DNA from: Alphaproteobacteria bacterium
GTDB lineage: Bacteria; Pseudomonadota; Alphaproteobacteria; Paracaedibacterales; VGCI01
DNA: 42,500 nucleotides
Assembly: GCA_016870095.1 (NCBI GenBank)
Contig: VGCI01000005.1
Location: 1 to 42,500, forward strand
Direction of reading: 5' to 3'
A model generated the notes under the pieces. It was given only the letters and a program-made list of their open reading frames with translations. It had not been told where the DNA came from and searched no databases. Position 1 is the first letter of the stretch. Every line of letters starts with the position of its first letter. This document shows positions 20,964 to 30,370 of the stretch, piece by piece. A program made the translations under genes and the position numbers.

Positions 20964-21314
20964 ATGGCATCTCAAACCACAGCGACGGCAATATTAAGAA
21001 ATGTAAGAGTGAGTCCTCGCAAGCTTAACCTTATTGCACAATTAATTAGAGGTAAGGATATTTCCCGAGCTTCTGATCTTTTGTCAAATTGCCAAAAGCG
21101 AGTATCACATGATGCTTATAAAACATTAATGTCTGCTGTTGCTAATGCAGAAAACAATCATGGTTTAGATATAGACCGATTGATAGTAGATGAAGCCTTT
21201 GTCGGACAATCTTTTGTATTAAAAAGATTTCATGCAAGAGCAAAAGGACGCGGCGCTGGAATTAAGAAGCCATTTAGCCATTTGACGATTATTGTACGCG
21301 AAAAAGAGGTATAA
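20964..21314 (+). CDS. rplV: 50S ribosomal protein L22
   Basis: L22 lines the exit tunnel opposite L4. From ATG 20964 it is 116 residues, starting [21 protein letters not shown] longer frame opens at 20883, but its extra 27 residues lie inside rpsS. The AGAGG at 20954-20958 fits the 20964 start, which is also one base after the rpsS stop codon. Conserved elements include [21 protein letters not shown] at the tunnel hairpin. Confidence 0.97.
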   Translation: MASQTTATAILRNVRVSPRKLNLIAQLIRGKDISRASDLLSNCQKRVSHDAYKTLMSAVANAENNHGLDIDRLIVDEAFVGQSFVLKRFHARAKGRGAGIKKPFSHLTIIVREKEV

Positions 21315-21319
21315 AGATA

Positions 21320-21997
21320 ATGGGGCAAAAAGTTAACCCTATAAGTTTAAGATTAGGTATTAATAAAACTTGGGATTCACGCTGGTACGCTGAAAAAGAT
21401 TACGCGACTCTGCTTCACCAAGATTTTAAGATTCGTAAATACCTTATGGAAAATTTGCAACAAGCGGGTATTTCTCGTGTCATTATTGAGCGCCCTGCTA
21501 AAAAAGCTCGCTTAAGTATCTATACAGCTCGCCCAGGCGTGCTTATTGGTAAAAAGGGTGCTGATATTGAGAAGCTCAAGCAAAAGCTATCAGAGATATC
21601 TAAGACTGATGTAACGATTAATATCGTAGAAGTTCGTAAACCAGAGCTTGACGCAAAACTTATAGCTGATGGAATAGCCCAACAAATTGAACGTCGTGTT
21701 TCATTTCGTCGTGCTATGAAGCGCGCGATGCAGTCTGCGATGAGACTTGGTGCGCTTGGCGTAAGAATTAACTGTTCGGGCCGTTTAGGCGGTGCTGAAA
21801 TTGCTCGTATGGAATGGTATCGTGAAGGACGGGTTCCTCTGCATACATTTCGCTCAGACATAGATTATGGTTTGGGCGTTGCGAAAACAACATACGGAAC
21901 ATGTGGAATTAAGGTTTGGGTTTATAAAGGTGAAATATTGGAGCATGATCCAATGGCTCATGAAAAGAGACTCAATGAAGGTACAACAGCTCGATAA
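21320..21997 (+). CDS. rpsC: 30S ribosomal protein S3
   Basis: S3 helps form the mRNA entry channel and its helicase activity. The 225-residue protein begins [14 protein letters not shown], carries a KH RNA-binding domain with [16 protein letters not shown] (about residues 73-88), and ends with the conserved [18 protein letters not shown] and [12 protein letters not shown] segments. It lies 5 bases after rplV, and rplP follows after 37 bases. Confidence 0.98.
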   Translation: MGQKVNPISLRLGINKTWDSRWYAEKDYATLLHQDFKIRKYLMENLQQAGISRVIIERPAKKARLSIYTARPGVLIGKKGADIEKLKQKLSEISKTDVTINIVEVRKPELDAKLIADGIAQQIERRVSFRRAMKRAMQSAMRLGALGVRINCSGRLGGAEIARMEWYREGRVPLHTFRSDIDYGLGVAKTTYGTCGIKVWVYKGEILEHDPMAHEKRLNEGTTAR

Positions 21998-22034
21998 ATC
22001 GAGAGAGTTAACACTTATTTAAAGGAATGCTTCG

Positions 22035-22445
22035 ATGTTAGCGCCCAAAAAAAGTAAATACCGCAAGGCGTTTAAGGGAAAAATTCATGGAATGGCCAAG
22101 GCTGGTACTGAAGTTAGCTATGGTACCTATGGATTAAAAGCCTTGCAACCAGAACGTATTACTGCTAGACAAATTGAAGCAGCTAGAAGAGCTATAACGC
22201 GTCACATAAGACGTATTGGAAAAGTTTGGATTCGAATATTTCCAGATGTTCCGGTTTCTTCAAAGCCAGCAGAAGTCAGAATGGGAAGTGGTAAGGGTAA
22301 CCCGGAATATCAGATATGCCGAGTGAAGCCAGGTAAAATATTATTTGAATTAGATGGTGTGTCGGCAGAAATCGCCGAAGAAGCCTTTAAGTTGGCTGAT
22401 GCAAAATTGCCCATCAAAACTAAATTTGTAAAACGTATTGGTTAA
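22035..22445 (+). CDS. rplP: 50S ribosomal protein L16
   Basis: L16 helps position A-site tRNA on the 50S subunit. At 136 residues it starts [21 protein letters not shown] and contains [20 protein letters not shown], both hallmarks. AAGGA lies before the ATG. rpmC follows after 11 bases. Confidence 0.98.
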   Translation: MLAPKKSKYRKAFKGKIHGMAKAGTEVSYGTYGLKALQPERITARQIEAARRAITRHIRRIGKVWIRIFPDVPVSSKPAEVRMGSGKGNPEYQICRVKPGKILFELDGVSAEIAEEAFKLADAKLPIKTKFVKRIG

Positions 22446-22456
22446 GGTGAAGTAAC

Positions 22457-22648
22457 GTGAAGTATCAAGAAGTATCAAATAAATCAACGAGTGAGCTTTA
22501 TGATAGCTTGTATAGCCTCAAGAAGGAACTATTGAATATTCGTATTCAAAGAGCCACGGGGACAGTTGCAAATACCTCACAAATTCGTAAAAATCGTCGT
22601 GATGTTGCCCGTATTAAGACACGGCTTGTCCAAGTGAATAAGAAGTAG
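22457..22648 (+). CDS. rpmC: 50S ribosomal protein L29
   Basis: L29 is a small helical-hairpin protein near the tunnel exit beside L23. The 63-residue product has the signature [20 protein letters not shown] at about residues 24-43, then [14 protein letters not shown]. The start is GTG at 22457, set by AAGGTGA at 22444-22450 and the full-length match. rpsQ follows after 14 bases. Confidence 0.96.
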   Translation: MKYQEVSNKSTSELYDSLYSLKKELLNIRIQRATGTVANTSQIRKNRRDVARIKTRLVQVNKK

Positions 22649-22662
22649 AGCGGAGAGAATCG

Positions 22663-23052
22663 ATGCCATGTCGTGTACTACAAGGTGTAGTTGTTAGTGA
22701 TGCAAGTCACAAAACTATTGTTGTTCGGGTTGTTAAAAATGTTAAGCATCCAGTGTATAAAAAATATATTACACGTTCATGCAAGTACGCAGCCCATGAT
22801 CCTGAAAATCTTCATAAGACAGGTGATGTTGTAAAAATAATTGAATGTCGTCCTATATCGAAGACTAAAAAATGGCATGTAATGTCTGAAAATCAACAAG
22901 AGCATCCTTTAAAGTCTGAAACTGCTATTAAAAAGGCTGGTGGTTCAAATGCAGGGGGAGCGACTAAAGTATCTGGATCTGTAAAAAAGACGTCTGATCT
23001 TAAGTCTGAATCAGTAACAAATTCTAAAAGCGCAAAGGTGACAAAGCCATGA
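22663..23052 (+). CDS. rpsQ: 30S ribosomal protein S17 with long C-terminal tail
   Basis: S17 is a primary 16S rRNA binder. Residues 1 to about 77 match the usual protein: [18 protein letters not shown], then [29 protein letters not shown]. About 52 further residues follow, rich in Ser, Lys, Gly, Thr and Ala (for example [20 protein letters not shown]). The core is therefore normal and the tail unusual, since the family is normally about 75-90 residues. The frame stays open to a TGA that overlaps the rplN ATG by four bases, which argues against a frameshift artefact. Confidence 0.95.
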   Translation: MPCRVLQGVVVSDASHKTIVVRVVKNVKHPVYKKYITRSCKYAAHDPENLHKTGDVVKIIECRPISKTKKWHVMSENQQEHPLKSETAIKKAGGSNAGGATKVSGSVKKTSDLKSESVTNSKSAKVTKP

Positions 23053-23417
23053 TTCAAGTCGAAACAAGGTTAGAAGTTGCCGATAATTCCGGTGCTCGCG
23101 AAGTACAATGCATTAAAGTATTGGGTGGCTCTAAAAGACGCTATGCTTCCGTTGGTGATATTATTGTGGTTTCAATTAAAGGTGCGCTTCCTAAGGGGAA
23201 AGTTAAGAAGGGCGATGTTCACAGAGCGGTTGTTGTTCGCACAAAACAGGCAATTCGTCGTCAAGACGGAAGTGAAATACAATTTGACCGTAATGCTGCA
23301 GTTTTAATTAGCAAACAAAATGAGCCTATTGGCACGCGTATTTTTGGACCCGTAACACGCGAATTAAGGTCAGTTGGTTTTATGAAGATTATTTCTTTGG
23401 CTCCAGAGGTATTATAA
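23049..23417 (+). CDS. rplN: 50S ribosomal protein L14
   Basis: L14 sits at the subunit interface and contacts 16S rRNA. The 122 residues start [20 protein letters not shown] and contain [18 protein letters not shown] and [17 protein letters not shown], as is typical. It overlaps rpsQ by four bases (ATGA), and its stop codon overlaps the rplX ATG by one base (TAATG). Both overlaps suggest translational coupling. Confidence 0.98.
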   Translation: MIQVETRLEVADNSGAREVQCIKVLGGSKRRYASVGDIIVVSIKGALPKGKVKKGDVHRAVVVRTKQAIRRQDGSEIQFDRNAAVLISKQNEPIGTRIFGPVTRELRSVGFMKIISLAPEVL

Positions 23418-23737
23418 TGACTGCAGTAAAGTTTAAAATTCGCAAAGGCGATACTGTTATAGTTCGCACTGGACGTGATAAAGGTAAGAAGGGTGAAGTT
23501 CTTTCTGTTGTTAAGGAAGATGCAAAAGTATTTGTAAAAGGCATTAATGTGGTTAAACGTCACACAAAGCCAAGTCAAACAAATACAGGTGGTATCATTC
23601 AAAAGGAATTACCCATTCATATTTCAAATGTTGCTTTGTTAGATCCTAAAGATGGAAGTCCAACAAAAGTGGGTTTCAAAATTCAAAAAGATGGAACAAA
23701 GGTTAGATACGCTAAAAAAAGTGGCGATACATATTAG
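23417..23737 (+). CDS. rplX: 50S ribosomal protein L24
   Basis: L24 initiates 50S assembly. The 106-residue protein holds a KOW motif ([20 protein letters not shown], about residues 10-29) and the family pattern [32 protein letters not shown]. Its ATG shares one base with the rplN stop codon. rplE follows after 17 bases. Confidence 0.98.
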   Translation: MTAVKFKIRKGDTVIVRTGRDKGKKGEVLSVVKEDAKVFVKGINVVKRHTKPSQTNTGGIIQKELPIHISNVALLDPKDGSPTKVGFKIQKDGTKVRYAKKSGDTY

Positions 23738-23754
23738 AATAGACGAGTACAATT

Positions 23755-24303
23755 ATGGCAAGGTTATATGATTTATATAAGGATGTAATCCGATCGCAGT
23801 TGATGAAGGATTTCAATTACACAAATGTTCTTGAAGTTCCCCGTCTTGATAAAATCGTGATCAATTCATGCGTTGGAGAAGCAACGCAAGATAGTAAAAA
23901 ACTACAGACTGTTGTTGACGAATTGACGGCTATATCTGGTCAAAAACCAGTGATAACAACTGCGAAGAAATCAATTGCACAGTTTAAACTGCGCGAAGGT
24001 ATGCAAATTGGTGCTAAAGTGACTTTACGTCGAGCACGTATGTATGAATTTATGGATAGATTGATTAATATCGCCCTTCCACGCGTACGAGATTTTAGAG
24101 GACTTTCACCTAAGAGCTTTGATGGTCATGGCAATTATGCTTTAGGAATTAAAGAGCAAATCATTTTTCCTGAAGTTGATTATGACAAAGTTGATAAAGT
24201 TCGCGGCTTTGATGTAATTATATGTACGACAGCAAAAACGGACGCAGAATGTCTTGCATTGCTGAAGGCCTTAAATCTTCCGATTATACAATCTAAGGAA
24301 TAA
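23755..24303 (+). CDS. rplE: 50S ribosomal protein L5
   Basis: L5 binds 5S rRNA and contacts P-site tRNA. The 182-residue product shows the family landmarks [21 protein letters not shown]-type loop ([20 protein letters not shown]), [18 protein letters not shown] and [20 protein letters not shown]. rpsN follows after 6 bases, as in the standard spc order. Confidence 0.98.
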   Translation: MARLYDLYKDVIRSQLMKDFNYTNVLEVPRLDKIVINSCVGEATQDSKKLQTVVDELTAISGQKPVITTAKKSIAQFKLREGMQIGAKVTLRRARMYEFMDRLINIALPRVRDFRGLSPKSFDGHGNYALGIKEQIIFPEVDYDKVDKVRGFDVIICTTAKTDAECLALLKALNLPIIQSKE

Positions 24304-24309
24304 TGAGTT

Positions 24310-24615
24310 ATGGCAAAACAAGGTTCAATTGAAAAAAACAATAGGCGTAAACTTCTTTCAAAGCGCGCAGAAAATAAGCGCAGAGCTTTGAAGAAAATAA
24401 TTTCTTCAAAGGTAACGCCAATTGAAGATCGCATAATGGCAACTTTAAAGCTTGCTGAAATGCCGCGCAATAGTTCTGCAACGCGTATTCGGAATCGTTG
24501 TTTGTTGTCAGGGCGTCCAAGAGGTTATCACCGTAAGTTCTCTCTTTCAAGAATTGCATTGAGAGATTTAGGGTCTGCAGGTTTAATCCCAGGTATTATA
24601 AAGTCGAGTTGGTAA
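24310..24615 (+). CDS. rpsN: 30S ribosomal protein S14 (zinc-free type)
   Basis: S14 belongs to the 30S head. The 101-residue form is the long C-minus type that lacks the zinc-binding CxxC pairs. The end RNRCLLSGRPRGYHRKFSLS, then RIALRDLGSAGLIPGIIKSSW, is diagnostic. It lies between rplE (6 bases) and rpsH (3 bases). Confidence 0.98.
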   Translation: MAKQGSIEKNNRRKLLSKRAENKRRALKKIISSKVTPIEDRIMATLKLAEMPRNSSATRIRNRCLLSGRPRGYHRKFSLSRIALRDLGSAGLIPGIIKSSW

Positions 24616-24618
24616 AAT

Positions 24619-25017
24619 ATGAATATTAATGATCCTATTGGAGATATGTTAACGAGAATTCGTAACGGTCAACGGGTTGGTAAAGCATCTGTTGAATCTC
24701 CTTCATCGTCAATGCGTAAAAATGTACTTGAAGTTCTAAAGACCGAAGGTTACATCAGAAATTATCGATCAGAAGAAGTGCGAAAAGGCATTGAAAAGAT
24801 CATTATAGAATTGAAGTATAGCGAAGGTTTGCCAGTTATAGAAACTGTTGTGAGAGCCTCAAAGCCAGGTCGGCGTCTTTATTGTGCTGTGAAGAAATTA
24901 AACAGTTATCGTAGCGGTCTGGGAATTAGTATATTATCGACCTCAAAAGGTGTAATGTCTGATATAGAAGCCAAAGTTCAAGGTGTCGGTGGCGAAATAA
25001 TCTGTCAAGTATTTTAA
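24619..25017 (+). CDS. rpsH: 30S ribosomal protein S8
   Basis: S8 binds the central domain of 16S rRNA; in E. coli it represses the spc operon. The 132 residues begin NDPIGDMLTRIRNGQRVGK and end GISILSTSKGVMSDIEAKVQ, matching the family. The usual last residues GGE-ILC(Y/F)VW are replaced by GGEIICQVF, a mild variation. rplF starts 9 bases later. Confidence 0.98.
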   Translation: MNINDPIGDMLTRIRNGQRVGKASVESPSSSMRKNVLEVLKTEGYIRNYRSEEVRKGIEKIIIELKYSEGLPVIETVVRASKPGRRLYCAVKKLNSYRSGLGISILSTSKGVMSDIEAKVQGVGGEIICQVF

Positions 25018-25026
25018 GGTATTAAT

Positions 25027-25560
25027 ATGTCTCGAGTTGGGAAAAATCCTATAAGTGTGCCTGCTGGTGTTACAGTTACAATTAACGCCAATGTCATAGA
25101 AGCGCAAGGAAAAACAGGTAAGGACTCTTATGAGTTTCCGGATCATGTTATCGTTGAGCGCAATGATAATGTAATTGTCGTTAAACCAAAATCTGGCGAA
25201 AAAATCGCTCAAATGATGTGGGGGACTGCACAACGTCGAATTGCAACTATGATATCTGCTGTAGATCAAGGCGCTGTTGTTAACTTAGAGTTGAGTGGTG
25301 TTGGTTATCGCGCCTCAGTGCAAGGATCAAAACTTGTATTGCAGCTGGGATATAGTCACGATATTGAATATCCCATTCCTCATGGAATTACGGTAAAATG
25401 TGAAAAGCCAACCTCAATTTCTATTACGGGACCCAGCAAACAAAAAGTGGGTCAAATGGCAGCAGAGATTAGGTCTTACCGGACTCCAGAACCTTATAAG
25501 GGAAAAGGGGTTATACGGCAAGGTGAGTTTGTTGTAAGAAAAGAAGGTAAGAAGAAGTAG
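25027..25560 (+). CDS. rplF: 50S ribosomal protein L6
   Basis: L6 lies near the sarcin-ricin loop and factor-binding site. The 177-residue protein has the standard duplicated fold: it starts [17 protein letters not shown] and ends [20 protein letters not shown]. It lies 9 bases after rpsH, and rplR begins 2 bases after its stop codon. Confidence 0.98.
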   Translation: MSRVGKNPISVPAGVTVTINANVIEAQGKTGKDSYEFPDHVIVERNDNVIVVKPKSGEKIAQMMWGTAQRRIATMISAVDQGAVVNLELSGVGYRASVQGSKLVLQLGYSHDIEYPIPHGITVKCEKPTSISITGPSKQKVGQMAAEIRSYRTPEPYKGKGVIRQGEFVVRKEGKKK

Positions 25561-25562
25561 CC

Positions 25563-25925
25563 ATGATAGTATTAAAGAACGCACGAGATCGCCGTAAACA
25601 GAGAATTCGTACGAAACTGCGAAAGGTTAATTCTGGGCGATTAAGATTGAGCATATATCGCTCTAATTGTAATATTTATGCGCAAATAATTGATGATGAA
25701 AAATCAATTACGCTTGCAACAGCGTCAACAATTGACAAAGATATTAAAAAGTCATTGAAGAGTGGTTGTAATAAAGAGGCGGCAATTGCTGTCGGGCAAT
25801 TAATTGCAAAGAAAGCTGTTAAAGCAGGTATTAAAGACGTATACTTTGACAGATCGGGTTACCTGTATCACGGGCGTGTGAAAGCCCTTGCTGATGCAGC
25901 ACGTGAAAATGGACTGAGTTTCTAG
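25563..25925 (+). CDS. rplR: 50S ribosomal protein L18
   Basis: L18 binds 5S rRNA with L5. At 120 residues it has the basic N-terminus ([15 protein letters not shown]), the [20 protein letters not shown] segment and the C-terminal [25 protein letters not shown]. The first residues, [10 protein letters not shown], vary from the usual start, but no better start exists. rpsE follows after 9 bases. Confidence 0.97.
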   Translation: MIVLKNARDRRKQRIRTKLRKVNSGRLRLSIYRSNCNIYAQIIDDEKSITLATASTIDKDIKKSLKSGCNKEAAIAVGQLIAKKAVKAGIKDVYFDRSGYLYHGRVKALADAARENGLSF

Positions 25926-25934
25926 GAAAAAACA

Positions 25935-26483
25935 ATGAGCAAAGTTACGAATACAGATAAAAACGTTAAAGAAGAGCAAGAGCTGATTGAAAAACTCGTC
26001 AGTGTCCGCCGCGTAACAAAAGTTGTTAAAGGCGGAAAAAACTTGCGTTTTTCTGCCCTTGTTGTGATTGGTGATGGTAAAGGTAAAGTTGGTTTTGGAG
26101 CGGGTAAGGCGCGGGAAGTTCCCGATGCTGTGCGAAAAGCGACTGAGCAAGCAAAACGCGGAATGATTCGCGTTCCTTTAAGAGAGGGGCGTACACTCCA
26201 TCATGACGTTAAAGGTAAATTTGGAGCCGGCAGTGTTAATTTGAGAATGGCTCCTCCCGGAACAGGTATTATTGCTGGTGGTCCTATGCGCGCAGTTTTT
26301 GAAGCCCTTGGTCTGCAAGATGTTGTTAGTAAGTCTGTTGGAACTTCAAATTATTATAACGTCGTTCGGGCAACCTTTAATGCTTTAACAAATATGACTT
26401 CACCACGTCAGATTGCTATGAAATTGGGTCGAAAAGTACCTGAAGTTGTGGCGCGTCGTGATGCGGCTTTGGCAAGGAGATAA
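25935..26483 (+). CDS. rpsE: 30S ribosomal protein S5
   Basis: S5 affects decoding accuracy and lines the mRNA entry. The 182-residue product contains the double-stranded-RNA-binding part [20 protein letters not shown]-type ([20 protein letters not shown]), then [20 protein letters not shown] and the second domain [20 protein letters not shown]. The N-terminus ([14 protein letters not shown]) is slightly extended, as in alphaproteobacteria. rpmD follows after 3 bases. Confidence 0.98.
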   Translation: MSKVTNTDKNVKEEQELIEKLVSVRRVTKVVKGGKNLRFSALVVIGDGKGKVGFGAGKAREVPDAVRKATEQAKRGMIRVPLREGRTLHHDVKGKFGAGSVNLRMAPPGTGIIAGGPMRAVFEALGLQDVVSKSVGTSNYYNVVRATFNALTNMTSPRQIAMKLGRKVPEVVARRDAALARR

Positions 26484-26486
26484 TAA

Positions 26487-26822
26487 ATGGCAGATAATAA
26501 AGTTACAAAGACTCCGGCTAAATCGACAAAAGCTTCGAAAGTGACTGATGAGTTATCACAGACTGAAGTTGCTGGTGCAGAAACCGCAAAATCTATAAAG
26601 TCTGAAGCAAAGCCAGTTAAATCCGAGGCTTCGCCAAAAGCAAAGCAAAGCATGGTTCGCATTAAACAAATTGGAAGCCCTATTCGTCGTGATCCGAGAC
26701 AACAACTTTATCTAAAGTCATTGGGACTGGGAAAGCTGAATAGGGAGCGTCAAATTATTGATAATTTATCAACAAGAGGTTTGCTTGATAAGTTACAGCA
26801 TATGGTTGTCGTTCTTGAATAA
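26487..26822 (+). CDS. rpmD: 50S ribosomal protein L30 with long N-terminal extension
   Basis: L30 is a small 50S protein, normally near 60 residues. Here the core begins near residue 56 (MVRIKQIGSPIRRDPRQQLY) and runs to residue 111. About 55 residues of Lys/Ser/Ala/Thr/Glu-rich sequence precede it, including the near-repeat SIKSEAKPVKSEASPKAK. The upstream ATG at 26487 has a good GGAGAT site and lies 3 bases after rpsE. The internal ATG at 26652 has no visible binding site, so the long form is probably made. Confidence 0.93.
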   Translation: MADNKVTKTPAKSTKASKVTDELSQTEVAGAETAKSIKSEAKPVKSEASPKAKQSMVRIKQIGSPIRRDPRQQLYLKSLGLGKLNRERQIIDNLSTRGLLDKLQHMVVVLE

Positions 26823-26842
26823 TAACGAATTGAGATAGTTAC

Positions 26843-27304
26843 ATGAGCATAAAATTAAATGAAATTAATGACAACTACGGTGCACGTACAAAGAAAAAGT
26901 TACGTGGTCGTGGTATTGGATCAGGATTGGGAAAAACATCTGGTCGTGGGGGTAAAGGTCAAACTGCGCGTTCAGGCGTCGCATTGAACGGCTTTGAGGG
27001 CGGTCAAAATCCTATTTATCGTAGACTTCCAAAGCGTGGATTCGTAAACATTCATGCCCAAAGTATGTTTGAGCTGACCTTTAGTAAAATTAATACTCTT
27101 ATTAAGAATAAAAAAATTGATCCGTCTAAGCCGATTGATCGAGAAATATTGATTGCCACGAGAACCATGAAGAAATGGTACGAAGGTATCAGTCTTATTT
27201 CTACAGGTAAGTTAGATCAAAAAGTCAATTTAGAGATTACACGTGCGTCAGCCTCAGCAAAAGCTGCAGTTGAAAAATTGGGTGGATCTATAAAGTTTGC
27301 TTAA
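26843..27304 (+). CDS. rplO: 50S ribosomal protein L15
   Basis: L15 is a late 50S assembly protein. The 153 residues start MSIKLNEINDNYGARTKKKL and carry the Gly/Arg-rich stretch GRGIGSGLGKTSGRGGKGQT (about residues 23-42), then GFEGGQNPIYRRLPKRGF, as expected. It is the last ribosomal gene before secY. The 182-base gap after it holds a weak hairpin and no gene. Confidence 0.98.
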   Translation: MSIKLNEINDNYGARTKKKLRGRGIGSGLGKTSGRGGKGQTARSGVALNGFEGGQNPIYRRLPKRGFVNIHAQSMFELTFSKINTLIKNKKIDPSKPIDREILIATRTMKKWYEGISLISTGKLDQKVNLEITRASASAKAAVEKLGGSIKFA

Positions 27305-27335
27305 GAGTTAGATTTAGGCTTAATCGTCAGTTTGT

Positions 27336-27362
27336 ACTCAAAAATGACTTTTGTTTTTGAGT
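27336..27362 (+). terminator. AT-rich hairpin between rplO and secY
   Basis: ACTCAAAAA (27336-27344) pairs perfectly with TTTTTGAGT (27354-27362). The stem is AT-rich and no long T run follows. It may give partial termination or mark RNA processing before secY. The rest of the gap is AT-rich, with several overlapping weak promoter-like matches such as TTGGAA, 17 bases, AGTAAT at 27424-27452. Confidence 0.35.
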
Positions 27363-27486
27363 TTAAGTGGTAATGTAAGGTTTGTTTTTCATATTAATGT
27401 AAAATTAAATGTAGTTTTAATATTTGGAATTCACGCCTTGTAAAAGAGTAATGTTAATAGCATAAATTATAGGCAAGGGGAACTGT

Positions 27487-28839
27487 ATGTCTTCTGCAAT
27501 CGAACAATTTGCATCTAGTATTAGTTTAAAAACTTTTACAAAGGCAGAAGACTTAAAGAAGAGAATCTGGTTCACTTTGTCAGCTCTTGTCATTTATCGT
27601 ATCGGAACGTATATCCCGTTACCTGGTATTAATCCTGAGGTTATAGCTGAATTTATTCAAAGAAATGCCGGCGGTATTTTTGGAATGCTTGATATGTTTT
27701 CAGGTGGTGCCGTTGGTCGTATGACAATATTTTCCCTTATGATTATGCCTTATATTTCCTCAAGCATTATTATTCAACTAATGACTTCCGTCTCCCCTCA
27801 CTTAGAAGCTTTAAAAAAGGAAGGTGAGTCAGGTCGTCGCAAGATCAATCAATATACACGTTATGGAACAGTATTTCTTGCATGTATTCAAGCTTATGGT
27901 ATTGCCGTAGGCCTCGAAAAACTTACCGGACACACGGGTGGTGGTGCTGTGCTTGATCCTGGCATGTTTTTTCGTCTTACAACCATGATTACATTAACAG
28001 GCGGTACGCTTTTCATTATGTGGTTAGGTGAACAAATTACTTCTCGAGGAATCGGCAATGGCATTTCCTTGCTCATTTATGCAGGTATCGTTGCTAACCT
28101 CCCTTCATCTGTGTTTAGAACGATCGAGCTAGGACGTACAGGTTCATTGTCGTTGCTTATCATTTTGGGTATTTTATTTATGGTAGCTCTTATTATTGCT
28201 TACGTTGTGTTTGTTGAGCGTGCACAAAGACGCATCCTCATTCAATATCCGAAAAGACAGGCCGCTCCCGATCGTCCTGCAACAGCACAAACCACACATT
28301 TGCCCTTAAAACTGAATAGTGCAGGTGTTATTCCTCCTATATTTGCTTCTTCCTTACTTATGTTCCCAGCAACTATTGCAGGCTTTTCTGCGGGAGGAAC
28401 ACCGGATAGTTGGTTAGGAATGATTGCTATTTATCTAAATCATGGGACGCCTTTGTACATAGTTCTTTATGTTTTCATGATCGTATTCTTTGCATTCTTT
28501 TACACAGCTCTTGTTTTTAATCCGGCAGAGACAGCTGAGAATTTGAGGAAAATGGGTGCGTATGTTCCTGGTGTGCGTCCTGGACCAAGCACGGCTAATT
28601 ACATTGATTACATATTAACAAGACTAACAGCTGTGGGTGCTATCTACCTAGCGTCGGTTTGCATATTGCCTGAGTTTATCTTATCACGTGTTGGCTCCTT
28701 GCCATTTTATCTTGGGGGAACCAGTATATTAATTGTTGTGAGCGTTACGATTGATACCATTAATCAAGTTCAATCCTATTTATTGGCACACCAATATGAA
28801 GGTCTGATCAAAAAATCCCGAGGAAGGGGAAAACGGTAA
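27487..28839 (+). CDS. secY: Preprotein translocase subunit SecY
   Basis: SecY forms the protein-conducting channel of the inner membrane together with SecE (encoded at 1461). At 450 residues it has the expected ten hydrophobic spans. Landmarks include IGTYIPLPGINPEVIAEF, the plug region GGAVGRMTIFSLMIMPYISS and the cytosolic loops QRRILIQYPKRQ and LRKMGAYVPGVRPG, with a basic C-terminus (KKSRGRGKR). AGGGGAA lies before the ATG. adk starts one base after the stop codon. Confidence 0.98.
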   Translation: MSSAIEQFASSISLKTFTKAEDLKKRIWFTLSALVIYRIGTYIPLPGINPEVIAEFIQRNAGGIFGMLDMFSGGAVGRMTIFSLMIMPYISSSIIIQLMTSVSPHLEALKKEGESGRRKINQYTRYGTVFLACIQAYGIAVGLEKLTGHTGGGAVLDPGMFFRLTTMITLTGGTLFIMWLGEQITSRGIGNGISLLIYAGIVANLPSSVFRTIELGRTGSLSLLIILGILFMVALIIAYVVFVERAQRRILIQYPKRQAAPDRPATAQTTHLPLKLNSAGVIPPIFASSLLMFPATIAGFSAGGTPDSWLGMIAIYLNHGTPLYIVLYVFMIVFFAFFYTALVFNPAETAENLRKMGAYVPGVRPGPSTANYIDYILTRLTAVGAIYLASVCILPEFILSRVGSLPFYLGGTSILIVVSVTIDTINQVQSYLLAHQYEGLIKKSRGRGKR

Positions 28840-28840
28840 A

Positions 28841-29512
28841 ATGATTCTCGTTTTCTTTGGGCCTCCAGGTTCAGGTAAAGGAACCCAAGCTCAAGCCTTG
28901 CAAAAAACGATAAAAGATTTGGTACATGTTTCAACAGGTGATCTTTTAAGGCAAGAAATAGCTTCTGGATCGGAAATTGGACGTAGCATTGCTTCTAAGG
29001 TTCAAGCAGGAGAATTTCCGAAAGATGAACTAATAATGCAAGTTGTTGCAAATGTTGTGGAAAAAAATGTTAAAAAAGATTTTGTTTTTGATGGTTTTCC
29101 AAGAACATTGAACCAAGCTATTGCATTTGATGCACTTCTTGGTGTAGAAAATTTAAAGGTTGATGTTGTATTTGACTTTGCTGTAAATATGAGCGAGCTT
29201 ATTGCACGTGTTACTGGGCGGTATGTTTGCCGGGAGTGTGGCGCTGTCTACCATGATGTGACGAAGAAACCAAAAATTGAGAGCGTTTGCGATCAATGTG
29301 GTTCTTCTCATTTTGATAGACGCCAAGACGATACGCCAGCTGTTCTCGAGAATAGATTAAAAATCTATCAAGAACAAACATTGCCAGCAAAACGCTTCTA
29401 CAGCGAGAAGGGTTTGTTAAAAAGTATTGATGCATCACTTCCTCAAGAGGAAGTAACGTCATTTATAAATGAAGCCATAATGAAGGCTGGGTTAATTAGA
29501 AGAGGAGAATAA
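28841..29512 (+). CDS. adk: Adenylate kinase with zinc-binding LID
   Basis: Adenylate kinase converts ATP + AMP to 2 ADP in the cytoplasm. The 223-residue protein has the P loop [10 protein letters not shown] (residues 7-16), the AMP-site segments STGDLLR and DGFPRT and the LID domain. The LID has four Cys (C130, C133, C150, C153) spaced CxxC...CxxC, so this is the structural-zinc form; E. coli Adk lacks these Cys residues. The secY-adk-rpsM position is common outside the gammaproteobacteria. rpsM begins one base after the stop codon. Confidence 0.97.
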   Translation: MILVFFGPPGSGKGTQAQALQKTIKDLVHVSTGDLLRQEIASGSEIGRSIASKVQAGEFPKDELIMQVVANVVEKNVKKDFVFDGFPRTLNQAIAFDALLGVENLKVDVVFDFAVNMSELIARVTGRYVCRECGAVYHDVTKKPKIESVCDQCGSSHFDRRQDDTPAVLENRLKIYQEQTLPAKRFYSEKGLLKSIDASLPQEEVTSFINEAIMKAGLIRRGE

Positions 29513-29513
29513 T

Positions 29514-29891
29514 GTGGCTCGTATTGCTGGTGTCAACATACCGACACAAAAAAGGGTAGTTATAGCCTTAACGTATATTTACGGCATTGGTCCTGTGCGT
29601 TCAAAAGACATCATGAATAAAGCAGGAATTGATTTTAAGCGCCGCGTGAATGATCTGACAGATCAAGAAATTTTGAAGATTCGGGAAATTATTGATAGAG
29701 ACTATAAAGTTGAGGGTGATTTGCGCCGGGAAGTTTCAATGAATATAAAGAGACTAATGGATTTGGCATGTTACAGAGGATTAAGACACCGTAAAGGGTT
29801 ACCTGTTCGTGGTCAAAGGACTCATACAAACGCACGTACGCGCAAAGGCAAGGCAGTTGCTATTGCGGGTAAAAAAATGGTTGGTAAATAA
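29514..29891 (+). CDS. rpsM: 30S ribosomal protein S13
   Basis: S13 contacts P-site tRNA and forms intersubunit bridges. The 125-residue protein starts with GTG (29514) and reads [20 protein letters not shown]; the C-terminal [20 protein letters not shown] with its basic tail is standard. AGAGGAG lies upstream inside adk. An ATG at 29512 is in another frame and is not used. Confidence 0.97.
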   Translation: MARIAGVNIPTQKRVVIALTYIYGIGPVRSKDIMNKAGIDFKRRVNDLTDQEILKIREIIDRDYKVEGDLRREVSMNIKRLMDLACYRGLRHRKGLPVRGQRTHTNARTRKGKAVAIAGKKMVGK

Positions 29892-29913
29892 GTAAAGGAT
29901 AATTGGGGCGATT

Positions 29914-30306
29914 ATGGCACAAAAACCAGTAGGTAGAGTTCGTCGACGAGAACGTAAAAATATCGTCAACGCAGTAGCTCACATTAATGCGACTTTTAAT
30001 AACACCGTTATCACAATTGCGGACGAGCAAGGAAATGCAATTTCCTGGTCATCTGCAGGTTCGGTTGGGTTTAAAGGATCTCGCAAATCAACACCATATG
30101 CAGCACAGCTCGCTGCTGAGGATGCTGGGAAGAAAGCATCTGAACATGGTGTCAGAAATGTTTCTGTGATGGTTAAAGGCCCAGGTTCGGGAAGAGAAAC
30201 CGCCTTAAGGGCTTTGCAGTCCGTAGGCTTTAATGTGACCATTATTCGTGATGTGTCTCCCGTGCCTCATAATGGGTGCCGTGCACCTAAGCGCCGTCGT
30301 GTATAG
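29914..30306 (+). CDS. rpsK: 30S ribosomal protein S11
   Basis: S11 lies on the 30S platform near the mRNA exit. At 130 residues it has [38 protein letters not shown] and the end [17 protein letters not shown], all typical. The 64-base gap to rpoA has no rpsD, which is encoded elsewhere, as in other alphaproteobacteria. Confidence 0.98.
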   Translation: MAQKPVGRVRRRERKNIVNAVAHINATFNNTVITIADEQGNAISWSSAGSVGFKGSRKSTPYAAQLAAEDAGKKASEHGVRNVSVMVKGPGSGRETALRALQSVGFNVTIIRDVSPVPHNGCRAPKRRRV

Positions 30307-30310
30307 GTTT

Positions 30311-30334
30311 GACCATAAAGTTTTAACTTTGGTC
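30311..30334 (+). repeat. Small hairpin between rpsK and rpoA
   Basis: GACC-AT-AAAG (30311-30320) pairs with CTTTGGTC (30327-30334) around a TTTTAA loop, with a 2-base bulge. It lies 5 bases after the rpsK stop codon. It is too weak and lacks the T run needed for a terminator, so an mRNA-stability or processing role is as likely. Confidence 0.3.
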
Positions 30335-30370
30335 GTTCATGAATTTTGTTTTTAAGATTGGGGAAGATAA

